From Deltaproteobacteria bacterium (GTDB lineage: Bacteria > Desulfobacterota > Binatia > HRBIN30 > JACQVA1), in the NCBI GenBank assembly GCA_016210005.1, contig JACQVA010000262.1:1-64000 (forward strand): a stretch of 64,000 nt of DNA, given 5' to 3'. This document shows positions 35,555 to 43,305 of this stretch, in pieces. A program made the position numbers and the translations under genes. The notes beneath the pieces were generated by a model. The model was given only the letters and a program-made list of their open reading frames with translations, searched no databases and was not told where the DNA came from. Positions within the stretch are counted from its first letter, which is position 1, and every line of letters begins with the position of its first letter.

Positions 35555-36429
35555 GTGACCCCACGATCGAGGCCGCGCCGGGGGGCCGGCGCCACCCGGA
35601 GTGGCTCAAGGTGCGGGCACCGAGCGGGGAAGCGGTCCATGACACCAAGCGCGTCATACGCGGGCTCCAGCTGCACACGGTATGTGAAGAAGCGCGCTGC
35701 CCGAACGTCGGCGAGTGCTGGGGTCATCGCACCGCGACCTTCATGCTCATGGGCGAGGTTTGCACCCGCAACTGCGGTTTTTGCGCAGTGACCCATGGCC
35801 GCCCGGCGACCCTGGATCCGGATGAGCCACGCCGGGTGGCCCAGGCCGTGGCCCAGCTCAACCTGCGCCACGTGGTGGTGACCTCAGTCGATCGCGACGA
35901 CTTGCAGGATGGCGGGGCTCAGCACTTCGCCGACACCGCCTGTGCCATCAAGGCGCAGCGCCCCGATTGCCGGGTGGAACTGCTCATACCCGATTTCCAA
36001 GGCGACCAGCGTGCGATCGACACGGCGACCGACGCGCCCATCGATGTCCTCAATCACAACCTCGAAACCGTGCCGCGGCTCTATAGGCGCGTACGCCCAG
36101 GATCCCACTACCAGCGCTCGCTGGCCCTGCTGCAGCGAGCCCACGAACGCAGGCCGGGGCTGCTGACCAAGACCGGCTTAATGCTGGGCTTGGGCGAGCA
36201 GCGGGCGGAAATGCTGGCCGTTTTTGCCGATCTTCAGGCCGCGGGCTGTGCGATTTTGACCCTCGGGCAGTACTTGCGGCCGAGCGCCGAGCACCTGCCG
36301 GTAGAGCGGTACGTGCCGCCGCCGGAGTTTGCCGAATTGGGGCGCGCAGCCGCTGAATTCGGCTTCCGCCACGTCGAATCCGGACCCTTAGTGCGCAGCT
36401 CCTATCACGCCTGGAAACACGTCGGATGA
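35551..36429 (+). CDS. lipA: Lipoyl synthase
   Basis: 292 residues, radical SAM enzyme that inserts two sulfurs into the octanoyl chain. The auxiliary cluster cysteines are in CEEARCPNVGEC, the radical SAM cysteines in CTRNCGFC, and the RSSYHAW tail closes the protein with the conserved Ser that ligates the auxiliary cluster. It overlaps lipB by four bases (ATGA). Confidence 0.97.
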   Translation: MSDPTIEAAPGGRRHPEWLKVRAPSGEAVHDTKRVIRGLQLHTVCEEARCPNVGECWGHRTATFMLMGEVCTRNCGFCAVTHGRPATLDPDEPRRVAQAVAQLNLRHVVVTSVDRDDLQDGGAQHFADTACAIKAQRPDCRVELLIPDFQGDQRAIDTATDAPIDVLNHNLETVPRLYRRVRPGSHYQRSLALLQRAHERRPGLLTKTGLMLGLGEQRAEMLAVFADLQAAGCAILTLGQYLRPSAEHLPVERYVPPPEFAELGRAAAEFGFRHVESGPLVRSSYHAWKHVG

Positions 36430-36506
36430 CGCTCCTTGGGTAGACACCGGCGCAGTTTTCTGCAATTGTCCGCCGGGTTTAGAGAGCTGACCAGCTGAGG
36501 GTATAG

Positions 36507-37112
36507 ATGATGAAACTGTACGACCATCCGGACTGCCCGTTCTGCCACAAGGTCCGCGTGGTTCTGGCAGAAAAGGAACTCGAGCACGAGAAGTTGTTCG
36601 TCGACCTGCGCGCGGGCGAGCAGCGCAACCCGGAGTTCCTCAAGCTCAATCCCTACGGTAAGGTGCCGGTGCTGGTCGACGAAGACCTGGTGGTTTACGA
36701 CTCCACCATCATCAATGAGTACCTCGAGGACGAGTACCCGTTGCCCCACCTGCTGCCGGAAGACTCGGCGGGGCGGGCGCGCGTGCGGATGCTCGAGGAT
36801 TACTGCGATAATTCGTTCTTGCCGGTGGCCGGGCTAGTCCTGGCCGAGATGGCCAAGCCTGAGGCTGAGCGCGACGCCGAGAAGCTCAAGCGCTATCAGG
36901 GAGAAGTCAGCCGCGCCTTGGTACGCGTCGAAGGCCTGCTCGACGGCAAGGAATACCTGGTCGGCGAGTTTTCGCTGGCGGATATTGCCTTTGTGCCGCG
37001 GGTCCTGGTCCTGCCGCAGCTGGGGGTCGAGTTGGACGCACGGCTGCGCCAGGTAGCCGCTTGGATCCAGCGCCTGCGCCAGCGGCCCAGCATTCAGGCC
37101 CTCGGCCTGTAA
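36507..37112 (+). CDS. Glutathione S-transferase family protein (SspA-like)
   Basis: 201 residues. The N-terminal thioredoxin-like domain starts MKLYDHPDCPFCHKVRVVL, with a CPFC glutaredoxin-type motif, and has the cis-Pro KVPVLVDEDLVVYDSTIINEYL. The C-terminal helical domain (about 90-200) contains GEFSLADIAFVPR. It may act as a glutathione-dependent reductase or as a stringent-starvation-type protein. The CxxC in place of the usual Ser/Tyr favours a thiol-transfer role. Specific substrate unknown. Confidence 0.88.
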   Translation: MMKLYDHPDCPFCHKVRVVLAEKELEHEKLFVDLRAGEQRNPEFLKLNPYGKVPVLVDEDLVVYDSTIINEYLEDEYPLPHLLPEDSAGRARVRMLEDYCDNSFLPVAGLVLAEMAKPEAERDAEKLKRYQGEVSRALVRVEGLLDGKEYLVGEFSLADIAFVPRVLVLPQLGVELDARLRQVAAWIQRLRQRPSIQALGL

Positions 37113-37319
37113 TCGCGACTCCGCAACTTCTTCATCTCAAGTAGCGCTGACGCGCCGCCCCAGCGATGGCGCTGGTAGTGGCGTTGGCGGCCTGCTGCGC
37201 ACGCCCCGATATTGACGTAGCTCTGGAAAGCTGATTGATCGCTACCATCGACACAGTGAGTTGGTGTGTGGCCGGAGCGGGTGACCGCGCCGGCGGCACC
37301 CATCGGGAGGATGGCTACG

Positions 37320-38069
37320 ATGCAAGTGCTTGACGGGCTATTCCGCTGGCTGCATGTGCTGGCGGGAATCGTATGGATTGGGCATCTCTACTTCTTCAAC
37401 TTCGTGAACGCGGGATTCGTGGCGACGCTGGACGCGGAGACCAAGAAGAAAGTGGTGCCGGAGCTGATGCCGCGGGCGCTCTATTGGTTCCGCTGGGGGG
37501 CGGCCTGGACTTGGAGCACCGGGGTGCTGCTGCTCTTGGTGGTCTATTACCCGTACTCGTCGTTGATGTTCGAGGGCGATGCCGGCTGGGGTGTGCCGGC
37601 CTTCGCCATGATTGCGGTGGTCTTTCTCGGGGTGTTCGCCTACGACGTGCTGTACCGGGGGCCGCTCAAGGATCTGCGCAACGGCTTCATCGGGGGCGTG
37701 GTGCTGGCGACGGCGATGATCTTGGCGATGAAATACGTCGCCGGCTTCAGCTACCGCGCCTACGCCATCCATCTCGGGACGTTGTTCGGGACCGCGATGG
37801 CGTTTAACGTCTGGTTTCGTATCTGGCCGGCGCAGCAGAAGATCATCGCCGCCACCAAGAACGGCGAGGCCCCTGATGCAGCGCTGGTGGCGTTGGCCGG
37901 CTTACGCTCGCGCCACAATACCTACATGTCGGCAGCGCTGGTGTTCATGATGGTGAGTCAGCACGCCACCTGGGCGGCGAACCCGTTTATTCTCGCCGCC
38001 GTGGTTCCGGTCGCCTGGGCCCTGGTCTACCACCTCTATGATCGCGCCCCGAAGGTCAAAGGCTTCTAG
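37320..38069 (+). CDS. Urate-oxidase-like (PuuD-type) membrane protein
   Basis: 249 residues, seven or eight membrane helices. WLHVLAGIVWIGHLYFFNFVN at the start and RSRHNTYMSAALVFMMVSQH near the end are the hallmarks of the membrane-bound urate hydroxylase (PuuD) N-terminal family, with His residues likely to bind haem. The C-terminal cytochrome c of PuuD is missing, so urate oxidation is uncertain. ATG 37320 is chosen because GGAGG lies nine bases upstream; an ATG at 37311 is too close to it. Confidence 0.7.
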   Translation: MQVLDGLFRWLHVLAGIVWIGHLYFFNFVNAGFVATLDAETKKKVVPELMPRALYWFRWGAAWTWSTGVLLLLVVYYPYSSLMFEGDAGWGVPAFAMIAVVFLGVFAYDVLYRGPLKDLRNGFIGGVVLATAMILAMKYVAGFSYRAYAIHLGTLFGTAMAFNVWFRIWPAQQKIIAATKNGEAPDAALVALAGLRSRHNTYMSAALVFMMVSQHATWAANPFILAAVVPVAWALVYHLYDRAPKVKGF

Positions 38070-38131
38070 CGGCCACCGGCCATTGCGCCGGGGTTAAGCG
38101 TGGCGCCCCTCGCCCCGGCTCCCGGCTGCTC

Positions 38132-38890
38132 TCACTTCGCCTTCTCGGCGGTGAAAGTGAACGCGACCTCTCGGGTTTCTTTCTGACCGAGAGCGAGGGT
38201 GGCGCTGCGCACGCCGAAACGCTCGTGCCACGCCTCGATGACGTACTCCCCCGGCGGCACCTGCTTGAACTCGAAGCGTCCGTCCGCACCGCTCACCGCC
38301 GCGTACGGGTGATCGAAGACGCCGAGGTAGGCCGCCATCCACGGGTGAACGTCACACTTGAGTTCAATGACGTTCTCGGGCTTGGCCACGGTGATGGTGC
38401 GGTTGGTCCCCTTGGCGGCAAGCATGAAGTTCCAACCCCGCTGCGCCTTCGGCGAGCTGCGGACGTTGTGCGCGAGCGGGTCGCTGTTGAGAAAACGCAC
38501 CGGCTGTCCGGCCTGCGCCACCGCCACGCGCGGCACGAATAGGCAACCGACTTGGTCGATGACGACGGGGGTGTCGGGGACCGCAAAGCCGCGCTCTCCA
38601 AGCCCTTGCTTGACGTAGACGACTACATTCTGGAGCTTGCCGTTGTTGACCAGCACGTCGCCGGCGGACACCGGCCCCGTATGCTGCTTGGCACAGTCGG
38701 CCCACGCGCCCAGCTGCAGCTGCTTTGACGGCGGCACCGGCCCGGCAAACTGAACCTCACCCACGATCGCGCCCACCGCGTCCAAATCCAAGGGCGTCAC
38801 CGGCCGCCGCGCCACCGCTTGCTCGCTGTCTTGGCAGGCGGCTGCGAGGACGGCGAGCAGAGCAGCGACCAACGGCAACGCTCTCAGCAT
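38132..38890 (-). CDS. Cupredoxin-like periplasmic lipoprotein
   Basis: 252 residues. A signal peptide MLRALPLVAALLAVLAAAC ends in a lipobox Cys. A beta-sandwich domain follows with probable copper ligands: His in PLAHNV and Cys-His-Met in KCDVHPWM. The C-terminal carboxypeptidase-regulatory-like fold has DGRFEFKQVPPGEYVIEAWHE. Related proteins occur next to methylamine or c-type cytochrome systems and may carry electrons or copper. It converges on the PuuD-like gene, but no functional link is shown. Confidence 0.75.
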   Translation of the reverse strand: MLRALPLVAALLAVLAAACQDSEQAVARRPVTPLDLDAVGAIVGEVQFAGPVPPSKQLQLGAWADCAKQHTGPVSAGDVLVNNGKLQNVVVYVKQGLGERGFAVPDTPVVIDQVGCLFVPRVAVAQAGQPVRFLNSDPLAHNVRSSPKAQRGWNFMLAAKGTNRTITVAKPENVIELKCDVHPWMAAYLGVFDHPYAAVSGADGRFEFKQVPPGEYVIEAWHERFGVRSATLALGQKETREVAFTFTAEKAK

Positions 38891-38967
38891 GTCGGGCTGC
38901 CTCATGACCGTTGTCTACGGGGTCGCACCAGCCCGCGCAAGGTGGCCGCAACGCCCGAATACCGGGC

Positions 38968-38996
38968 TTGACATGGCGCCTGACTTCGGGGATAAG
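38968..38996 (+). promoter_or_regulatory. Sigma-70 promoter of the rubrerythrin operon
   Basis: A perfect -35 box TTGACA (38968-38973), a 17-base spacer and a -10 box GATAAG (38991-38996). This places a transcript start near 39003, about 38 bases before the rubrerythrin ATG. Confidence 0.7.
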
Positions 38997-39007
38997 AGTA
39001 GCCAAGT

Positions 39008-39020
39008 AGGAATAATTCCT
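39008..39020. promoter_or_regulatory. Palindrome AGGAAT-A-ATTCCT, operator candidate
   Basis: A perfect 13-base palindrome just downstream of the predicted transcript start and ahead of the ribosome site of rubrerythrin. A Fur/PerR-type regulator is encoded three genes downstream, so autogenous repression through this site is a reasonable guess. The sequence does not match the classic TTATAATNATTATAA box. Confidence 0.45.
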
Positions 39021-39040
39021 GATAAGGAGGAGAAACCAAC

Positions 39041-39466
39041 ATGGCGAAGAGTCTCAAGGGCACCAAAACGCACGAAAACCTCAAAGCCGCCTTCGCGGGC
39101 GAGTCGCAGGCCAACCGGCGCTACCTGTATTTCGCGCGCCGCGCCGACATCGAGGGTTACCCCGATATCGGCGGCCTGTTTCGCGATACCTCGGAGGCCG
39201 AGACCGGGCACGCATTCGGGCACTTGGACTTCTTGCGCGAAGTCGGTGACCCGTGCACCGGCGCCCCGATCGGCGACACGGAGCAAAACCTGAAGTCCGC
39301 GGTCGAGGGCGAGACCTACGAGTACAGCGAGATGTACCCCGGTTTCGCCAAGAGCGCCCGCGGCGAAGGCTTCGAAGAGATCGCCGAGTGGTTCGAGACC
39401 CTGGCGCGGGCGGAAAAATCCCACGCCGGGCGCTTCCAGAAGGGCCTCGACACCTTGTCACTGTAA
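39041..39466 (+). CDS. Rubrerythrin (no rubredoxin domain)
   Basis: 141 residues, ferritin-like di-iron protein. Glu/His ligands are in [41 protein letters not shown] and [11 protein letters not shown]. It reduces hydrogen peroxide. The rubredoxin domain of classical rubrerythrins is missing, so another electron donor is needed. A strong AAGGAGG precedes ATG 39041. It leads a set with DUF3501 and a PerR-like regulator. Confidence 0.93.
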   Translation: MAKSLKGTKTHENLKAAFAGESQANRRYLYFARRADIEGYPDIGGLFRDTSEAETGHAFGHLDFLREVGDPCTGAPIGDTEQNLKSAVEGETYEYSEMYPGFAKSARGEGFEEIAEWFETLARAEKSHAGRFQKGLDTLSL

Positions 39467-39490
39467 GCGGCGCCTCGCCCGTGGAGATAT

Positions 39491-39522
39491 GCAAGAGTCG
39501 CCGCCCCGGCGGCGGCTCTTGC
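39491..39522 (+). terminator. Hairpin between rubrerythrin and DUF3501 genes
   Basis: A stem of about 15 pairs (GCAAGAGTCGCCGCC with GGCGGCGGCTCTTGC) and a 2-base loop, but no clean T tract. It may attenuate rather than end transcription, or protect the short rubrerythrin message. Confidence 0.55.
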
Positions 39523-39566
39523 TTGCTCCGGGTCTCGCTGCCGCTCACTGCAAGGATGGCTTGATT

Positions 39567-40148
39567 ATGCAACCCGTTACCCTCGACGAGATTGTCGGCC
39601 TCGACCGCTATGAAGCCATGCGCGAAGAGTTTCGCCGGCACATCATCGACCTGAAGAAGCAGCGGCGCGTCAGCGTCGGCGACTACATCACTTTCATCTT
39701 CGAGAACCGCGACACGGTCCGTTTCCAGATTCAGGAGATGCTGCGCGCCGAGCACATCGCCGACCTCGACAAGATCCGCGCCGAGGTCGACTGCTACAAC
39801 GAGTTGCTGCCGCGCCCCGGTGAACTGAGCAGCACGATGCTCATCGAAATCACCGAGCAAGAGCAGATCCGCCAGCGCCTGCTCTCCCTCCAGGGCATCG
39901 AGCAGGCGGTTTACTTCGAGGTGAACGGCCAAGTGGTGCGCGGGCAATTCGAGGCCGGCCGCAGCCAAGAAGACAAGCTTAGCGCGGTGCAGTACGTGCG
40001 CTTCGACCTCGACGCCCGTGCCCGCGCCGCCTTCATTGACGGGCACGGGCCGGTGCGGCTGGTGGTTGATCACCCGAACTACCGGGCGGCGACGCTGCTG
40101 GGCGAAGCCGTACGTCGCTCGCTGGCGGACGACCTCGCTTGTGAGTGA
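39567..40148 (+). CDS. DUF3501 family protein
   Basis: 193 residues starting at ATG 39567. It is a soluble DUF3501 protein: SVGDYITFIFENRDTVRFQIQEMLRAEHI near residues 34-62 is the conserved core, followed by ELLPRPGELSSTMLIEI. Function unknown. The family is repeatedly found beside rubrerythrin, Fur/PerR regulators and GlpC-like Fe-S oxidoreductases, which suggests a part in peroxide handling. The PerR-like gene follows six bases downstream. Confidence 0.88.
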   Translation: MQPVTLDEIVGLDRYEAMREEFRRHIIDLKKQRRVSVGDYITFIFENRDTVRFQIQEMLRAEHIADLDKIRAEVDCYNELLPRPGELSSTMLIEITEQEQIRQRLLSLQGIEQAVYFEVNGQVVRGQFEAGRSQEDKLSAVQYVRFDLDARARAAFIDGHGPVRLVVDHPNYRAATLLGEAVRRSLADDLACE

Positions 40149-40154
40149 GCCGAC

Positions 40155-40583
40155 ATGTCCCGGACTGCCGCCCCCGCTCCGGTGAAGAGCCGGCGCACGC
40201 GCCAATTGGATGCGACCTACGAGGTCGTGCGGGAAGCTCACGATCATCCAACGGCAGAGGAGGTCCACCACCGCGTTCAGCGGCAAGTACCGCGCGTGAG
40301 TCTGGGCACGGTTTACCGCAACCTGCAGAAGCTGGCAGCTGAAGGCCGAGTTCAGACGGTGCAGCTGGCGCGGCGCAGCACGCGCTTCGACGGCATGGTG
40401 GCGGCGCACGAGCACTTCGTCTGCGAACACTGCGGCGACATCACCGACTTGCCGGTGACCACCCGCAGCGTGGCGCAGCCGCCACCGCTGAGCCGAGCGG
40501 GCTATGCGGTGAACCGCTCGGCGCTGACCTACTACGGCACCTGCCCCTCATGCCGCCACACGCAGCGCCACGCGACTCGGTAG
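40155..40583 (+). CDS. Fur-family peroxide regulator (PerR-like)
   Basis: 142 residues. The winged helix has HPTAEEVHHRVQRQVPRVSLGTVYRNLQKLA. The metal-binding part has STRFDGMVAAHEHFVCEHCGD, and the structural zinc site pairs CEHC with CPSC. The Asp in RFDG is the residue that makes PerR (rather than Fur) sensitive to metal-catalysed His oxidation. Its place behind rubrerythrin and DUF3501 fits a peroxide sensor that controls its own operon. Confidence 0.88.
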   Translation: MSRTAAPAPVKSRRTRQLDATYEVVREAHDHPTAEEVHHRVQRQVPRVSLGTVYRNLQKLAAEGRVQTVQLARRSTRFDGMVAAHEHFVCEHCGDITDLPVTTRSVAQPPPLSRAGYAVNRSALTYYGTCPSCRHTQRHATR

Positions 40584-40587
40584 ACCG

Positions 40588-41238
40588 ATGCGCTGGCCGC
40601 GGGTCATTCCGATCTTTCCCCTGCCCGACGTGGTATTGTTCCCCGGGGTGCCGCTGCCGCTCCACATCTTCGAGCCCCGCTACTGCGAGATGGTGCGCGA
40701 TGCCAGCAACGGCGCCGCCATCATCGGTATGACCTTGCTGCGCGGCGATTGGCAGCAGGACTATTACGGCTCCCCGCCGATCTTCGCGGTCGGTTGCGCC
40801 GGCCGCATGGTCAGTGTCGAGAACCTCGCCGACGGGCGATTTAATATCATGCTGCGCGGCGCCCGCGAGTTCACCATTGTGCGCAAAGTCAGCGGCAAGT
40901 CGTACCGCCAAGCGCAAGTCACTTGGCGCCCAGCAGCCGCCAACGTCCGCCTCGATACCGAGCGACGTAACCGGATCAACGATCTCTTGGAACGTTTTCT
41001 GGCTGGCGAACCCGAAACCCCCGCGCGCCGGCTGCTCGACGACGAATCGCTGTCCGACGAGTTACTGGTGAACTTCTTCTCCTACGCCGTGGAAGTACCC
41101 GGCCTGGAGAAACAGGCGCTCCTGGAGGCTACCTCGCTCGCGCAGCGTGCCCGAAGCTTGTGCACGGTGCTCGAATTCCATCTCGAAGCACGCCGCCTGG
41201 GGGCCCAGGGTGCCGGCGCCAGCGAGCGATATCATTAG
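40588..41238 (+). CDS. Lon N-terminal (LonN) domain protein
   Basis: 216 residues, stand-alone Lon substrate-binding domain. It starts RVIPIFPLPDVVLFPGVPLP, then PLHIFEPRY and GRMVSVENLADGRFNIMLRGAREF, and has a helical C-terminal third. There is no ATPase or protease part. Its function is unknown; such proteins may act as adaptors. Four bases after perR, so probably in the same transcript. Confidence 0.9.
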   Translation: MRWPRVIPIFPLPDVVLFPGVPLPLHIFEPRYCEMVRDASNGAAIIGMTLLRGDWQQDYYGSPPIFAVGCAGRMVSVENLADGRFNIMLRGAREFTIVRKVSGKSYRQAQVTWRPAAANVRLDTERRNRINDLLERFLAGEPETPARRLLDDESLSDELLVNFFSYAVEVPGLEKQALLEATSLAQRARSLCTVLEFHLEARRLGAQGAGASERYH

Positions 41239-41298
41239 CGCGCCAGCCACCTTGACAGCACGGCGGCCGCCCCATAGGTGACTGGCGGAGTCCGGTGT

Positions 41299-41886
41299 AT
41301 GGCAGTAACCCGACGCGATGAGCTGACGTTCGTGGAGCGCTGGTACCTGCGCGAGATAGCCCGCGGGTTGGCGGTGACCACCTACCGGTTCTGGCGCAAT
41401 CTAACGCTGCATGTCTTACACGCGGCCGGTATCGCCAAAGAGACCAAAGCCGCGATCACGGTGCAGTACCCCGAAGAGCATAAACGCTACGAGGATAACT
41501 TCCGCGGCAGCCATCGTCTGACGCTCAAGGCCGACGCCTCGGTGCGCTGCACCGCCTGTTTCCTGTGCGCCACCGCCTGCCCGGCGCAGTGCATCTACAT
41601 CGAAGCGGGAGCCCACCCGGACCCGACGGTGGAGAAGTTCCCGCTGCGCTACGAAATCGACACGCTGCGCTGCATTTACTGCGGCCTGTGCGTCGAAGCC
41701 TGCCCGTGCGACGCCATCCGCATGGATAGCTACGTCCACCCCCGAATCTGGGGCTACCGGCGCGCCGACTTCATCGAAACCAAGGAAGTCTTGATGGCGC
41801 GCTCGCAGGTGCTCGCCGAGCGTGGCCGCGACGCCTTGCTCGAAGACCTCCTGGCGACCTATCGCGAGGCCGACAAAGCCGCGTAG
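41299..41886 (+). CDS. NuoI-like 2[4Fe-4S] ferredoxin-type subunit
   Basis: 195 residues. Two cluster motifs are CTACFLCATACPAQC and CIYCGLCVEACPCDA, with the NuoI-type N-terminal amphipathic helix and HRLTLKADASVRC lead-in. In complex I this subunit carries clusters N6a and N6b. No other nuo gene lies here, so it may serve a different redox partner or belong to a dispersed complex I. ATG 41299 is the likely start. Confidence 0.88.
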   Translation: MAVTRRDELTFVERWYLREIARGLAVTTYRFWRNLTLHVLHAAGIAKETKAAITVQYPEEHKRYEDNFRGSHRLTLKADASVRCTACFLCATACPAQCIYIEAGAHPDPTVEKFPLRYEIDTLRCIYCGLCVEACPCDAIRMDSYVHPRIWGYRRADFIETKEVLMARSQVLAERGRDALLEDLLATYREADKAA

Positions 41887-41991
41887 TCCATCATTGCCCC
41901 CCGGGAGGCGCCGGGCGCGGCGATGGACGTACCGCCGGCACGGGGCTATATTCCGCAGCGTACCGGAAATGCAGACGCGGGGGGACGATAT

Positions 41992-43206
41992 ATGGGGAAG
42001 AGTTTCAAAGAATTGATGCAAGAAGCCCGGCAAGAGGTGCCGGAGTGGAGTATCGACGAGGTCCGCGCCGGCTTGACCAACGGCGGCGGCTACACCCTGG
42101 TCGATGTCCGCGAACGCGAGGAGTACCGCGAAGGCCACTTGCAGGGTGCGCTCTCGCTGCCGCGCGGCTTCCTAGAACTGCGCGCCGAGGAGTTGCTGCC
42201 CGACAAACACGCCGCGATCATCGCCTACTGCGCCGGCGGCACCCGCTCGCTGCTGGCCGGCAAGCAGTTGCGCGACATGGGCTATCACAAAGTGATATCG
42301 ATGGCCGGCGGCTACAGCGCCTGGAAGGGCGCGGGCTATTCCTGGGAGCAGGACTTTCAGTTCACCAAGGATCAGCTCAGCCGGTACAGCCGCCACTTCA
42401 TCCTGCCCGAAGTCGGCGAAAAGGGTCAGGCCAAGCTGCTGCAAGCCAAGGTGCTGCTCATTGGTGCCGGCGGCTTGGGTTCGCCGGCGGCCTTCTACCT
42501 GGCCGCAGCCGGCGTCGGCACCCTCGGCATCGTCGACAACGACGTCGTCGACATGAGCAACCTGCAGCGCCAGATCCTCCACACCAACGATCGCGTCGGC
42601 ACCCCCAAGGTGGACTCGGCCCGTGCGGCCCTGACCGCGCTCAATCCCGACGTCAAAGTGGTCGGTTTCCAGGAACGACTGACTTCGAGCAACATCCTCG
42701 ACATCATCAAGGACTTCGACATCGTCGTCGACGGCTGCGACAATTTCCCGACTCGCTATCTGGTCAACGATGCCTGCGTCATGACCGGTAAACCCAACGT
42801 GCACGGCAGCATCTTTCAGTTCGAGGGGCAGGCCTCGGTCTTCTATCCCCACAAGGGCCCCTGCTACCGCTGCCTGTTTCCCGAACCGCCGCCGCCGGGG
42901 GCGGCTCCGAGTTGCCAGGAGGCGGGCGTGCTCGGCGTGTTGCCGGGGCTGGTGGGCTGCGTCCAGGCGCTCGAAACCATCAAGCTGGTGCTCGGGGTGG
43001 GCAAGCCGCTGATCGGCCGCATGGTCTACTTCGATACGCTCAGCATGGAGCTGCGCATCCACAAGCTGCGCAAAGACAAGAATTGCCCGGTCTGCGGTCC
43101 GCACCCGACCGTAACCAAACTGATCGACTACGAGGAGTTCTGTGGCCTGCGCGGTGGCGGCCACACGGCCGCGCCGCCGGCAGACACGGCGCATTCAGCG
43201 GCGTAA
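41992..43206 (+). CDS. moeB: Rhodanese-MoeB/ThiF fusion (E1-like adenylyltransferase)
   Basis: 404 residues. Residues about 16-115 form a rhodanese domain with active-site Cys in IIAYCAGGTRS. Residues about 125-390 form the E1-like domain: GAGGLGSPAAFYLAAAGVG for ATP, the acceptor Cys in PSCQEAGVLGVLPG, and a zinc site from CYRC and CPVC. It should adenylate the C terminus of a MoaD/ThiS-type carrier and load sulfur onto it. In most fusions (MOCS3, MoeBR) the rhodanese domain is at the C terminus; here it comes first. A MoaD-like carrier is encoded at 46520. Confidence 0.92.
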   Translation: MGKSFKELMQEARQEVPEWSIDEVRAGLTNGGGYTLVDVREREEYREGHLQGALSLPRGFLELRAEELLPDKHAAIIAYCAGGTRSLLAGKQLRDMGYHKVISMAGGYSAWKGAGYSWEQDFQFTKDQLSRYSRHFILPEVGEKGQAKLLQAKVLLIGAGGLGSPAAFYLAAAGVGTLGIVDNDVVDMSNLQRQILHTNDRVGTPKVDSARAALTALNPDVKVVGFQERLTSSNILDIIKDFDIVVDGCDNFPTRYLVNDACVMTGKPNVHGSIFQFEGQASVFYPHKGPCYRCLFPEPPPPGAAPSCQEAGVLGVLPGLVGCVQALETIKLVLGVGKPLIGRMVYFDTLSMELRIHKLRKDKNCPVCGPHPTVTKLIDYEEFCGLRGGGHTAAPPADTAHSAA

Positions 43207-43305
43207 GGTTCGTCCGGATCACGGGCTGTGTTATAACCCGTGTTCAGGTCAGCCGCGGTGAATGGGCTGGGGAGACACCCGGCGAGAGCTGCCACGAGCG
43301 CGCCC

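Noticed and set aside
43219-43242. CACGGG...CCCGTG hairpin before purF as terminator or purine riboswitch
   Set aside because: Stem of only six pairs, no T tract and no riboswitch core.
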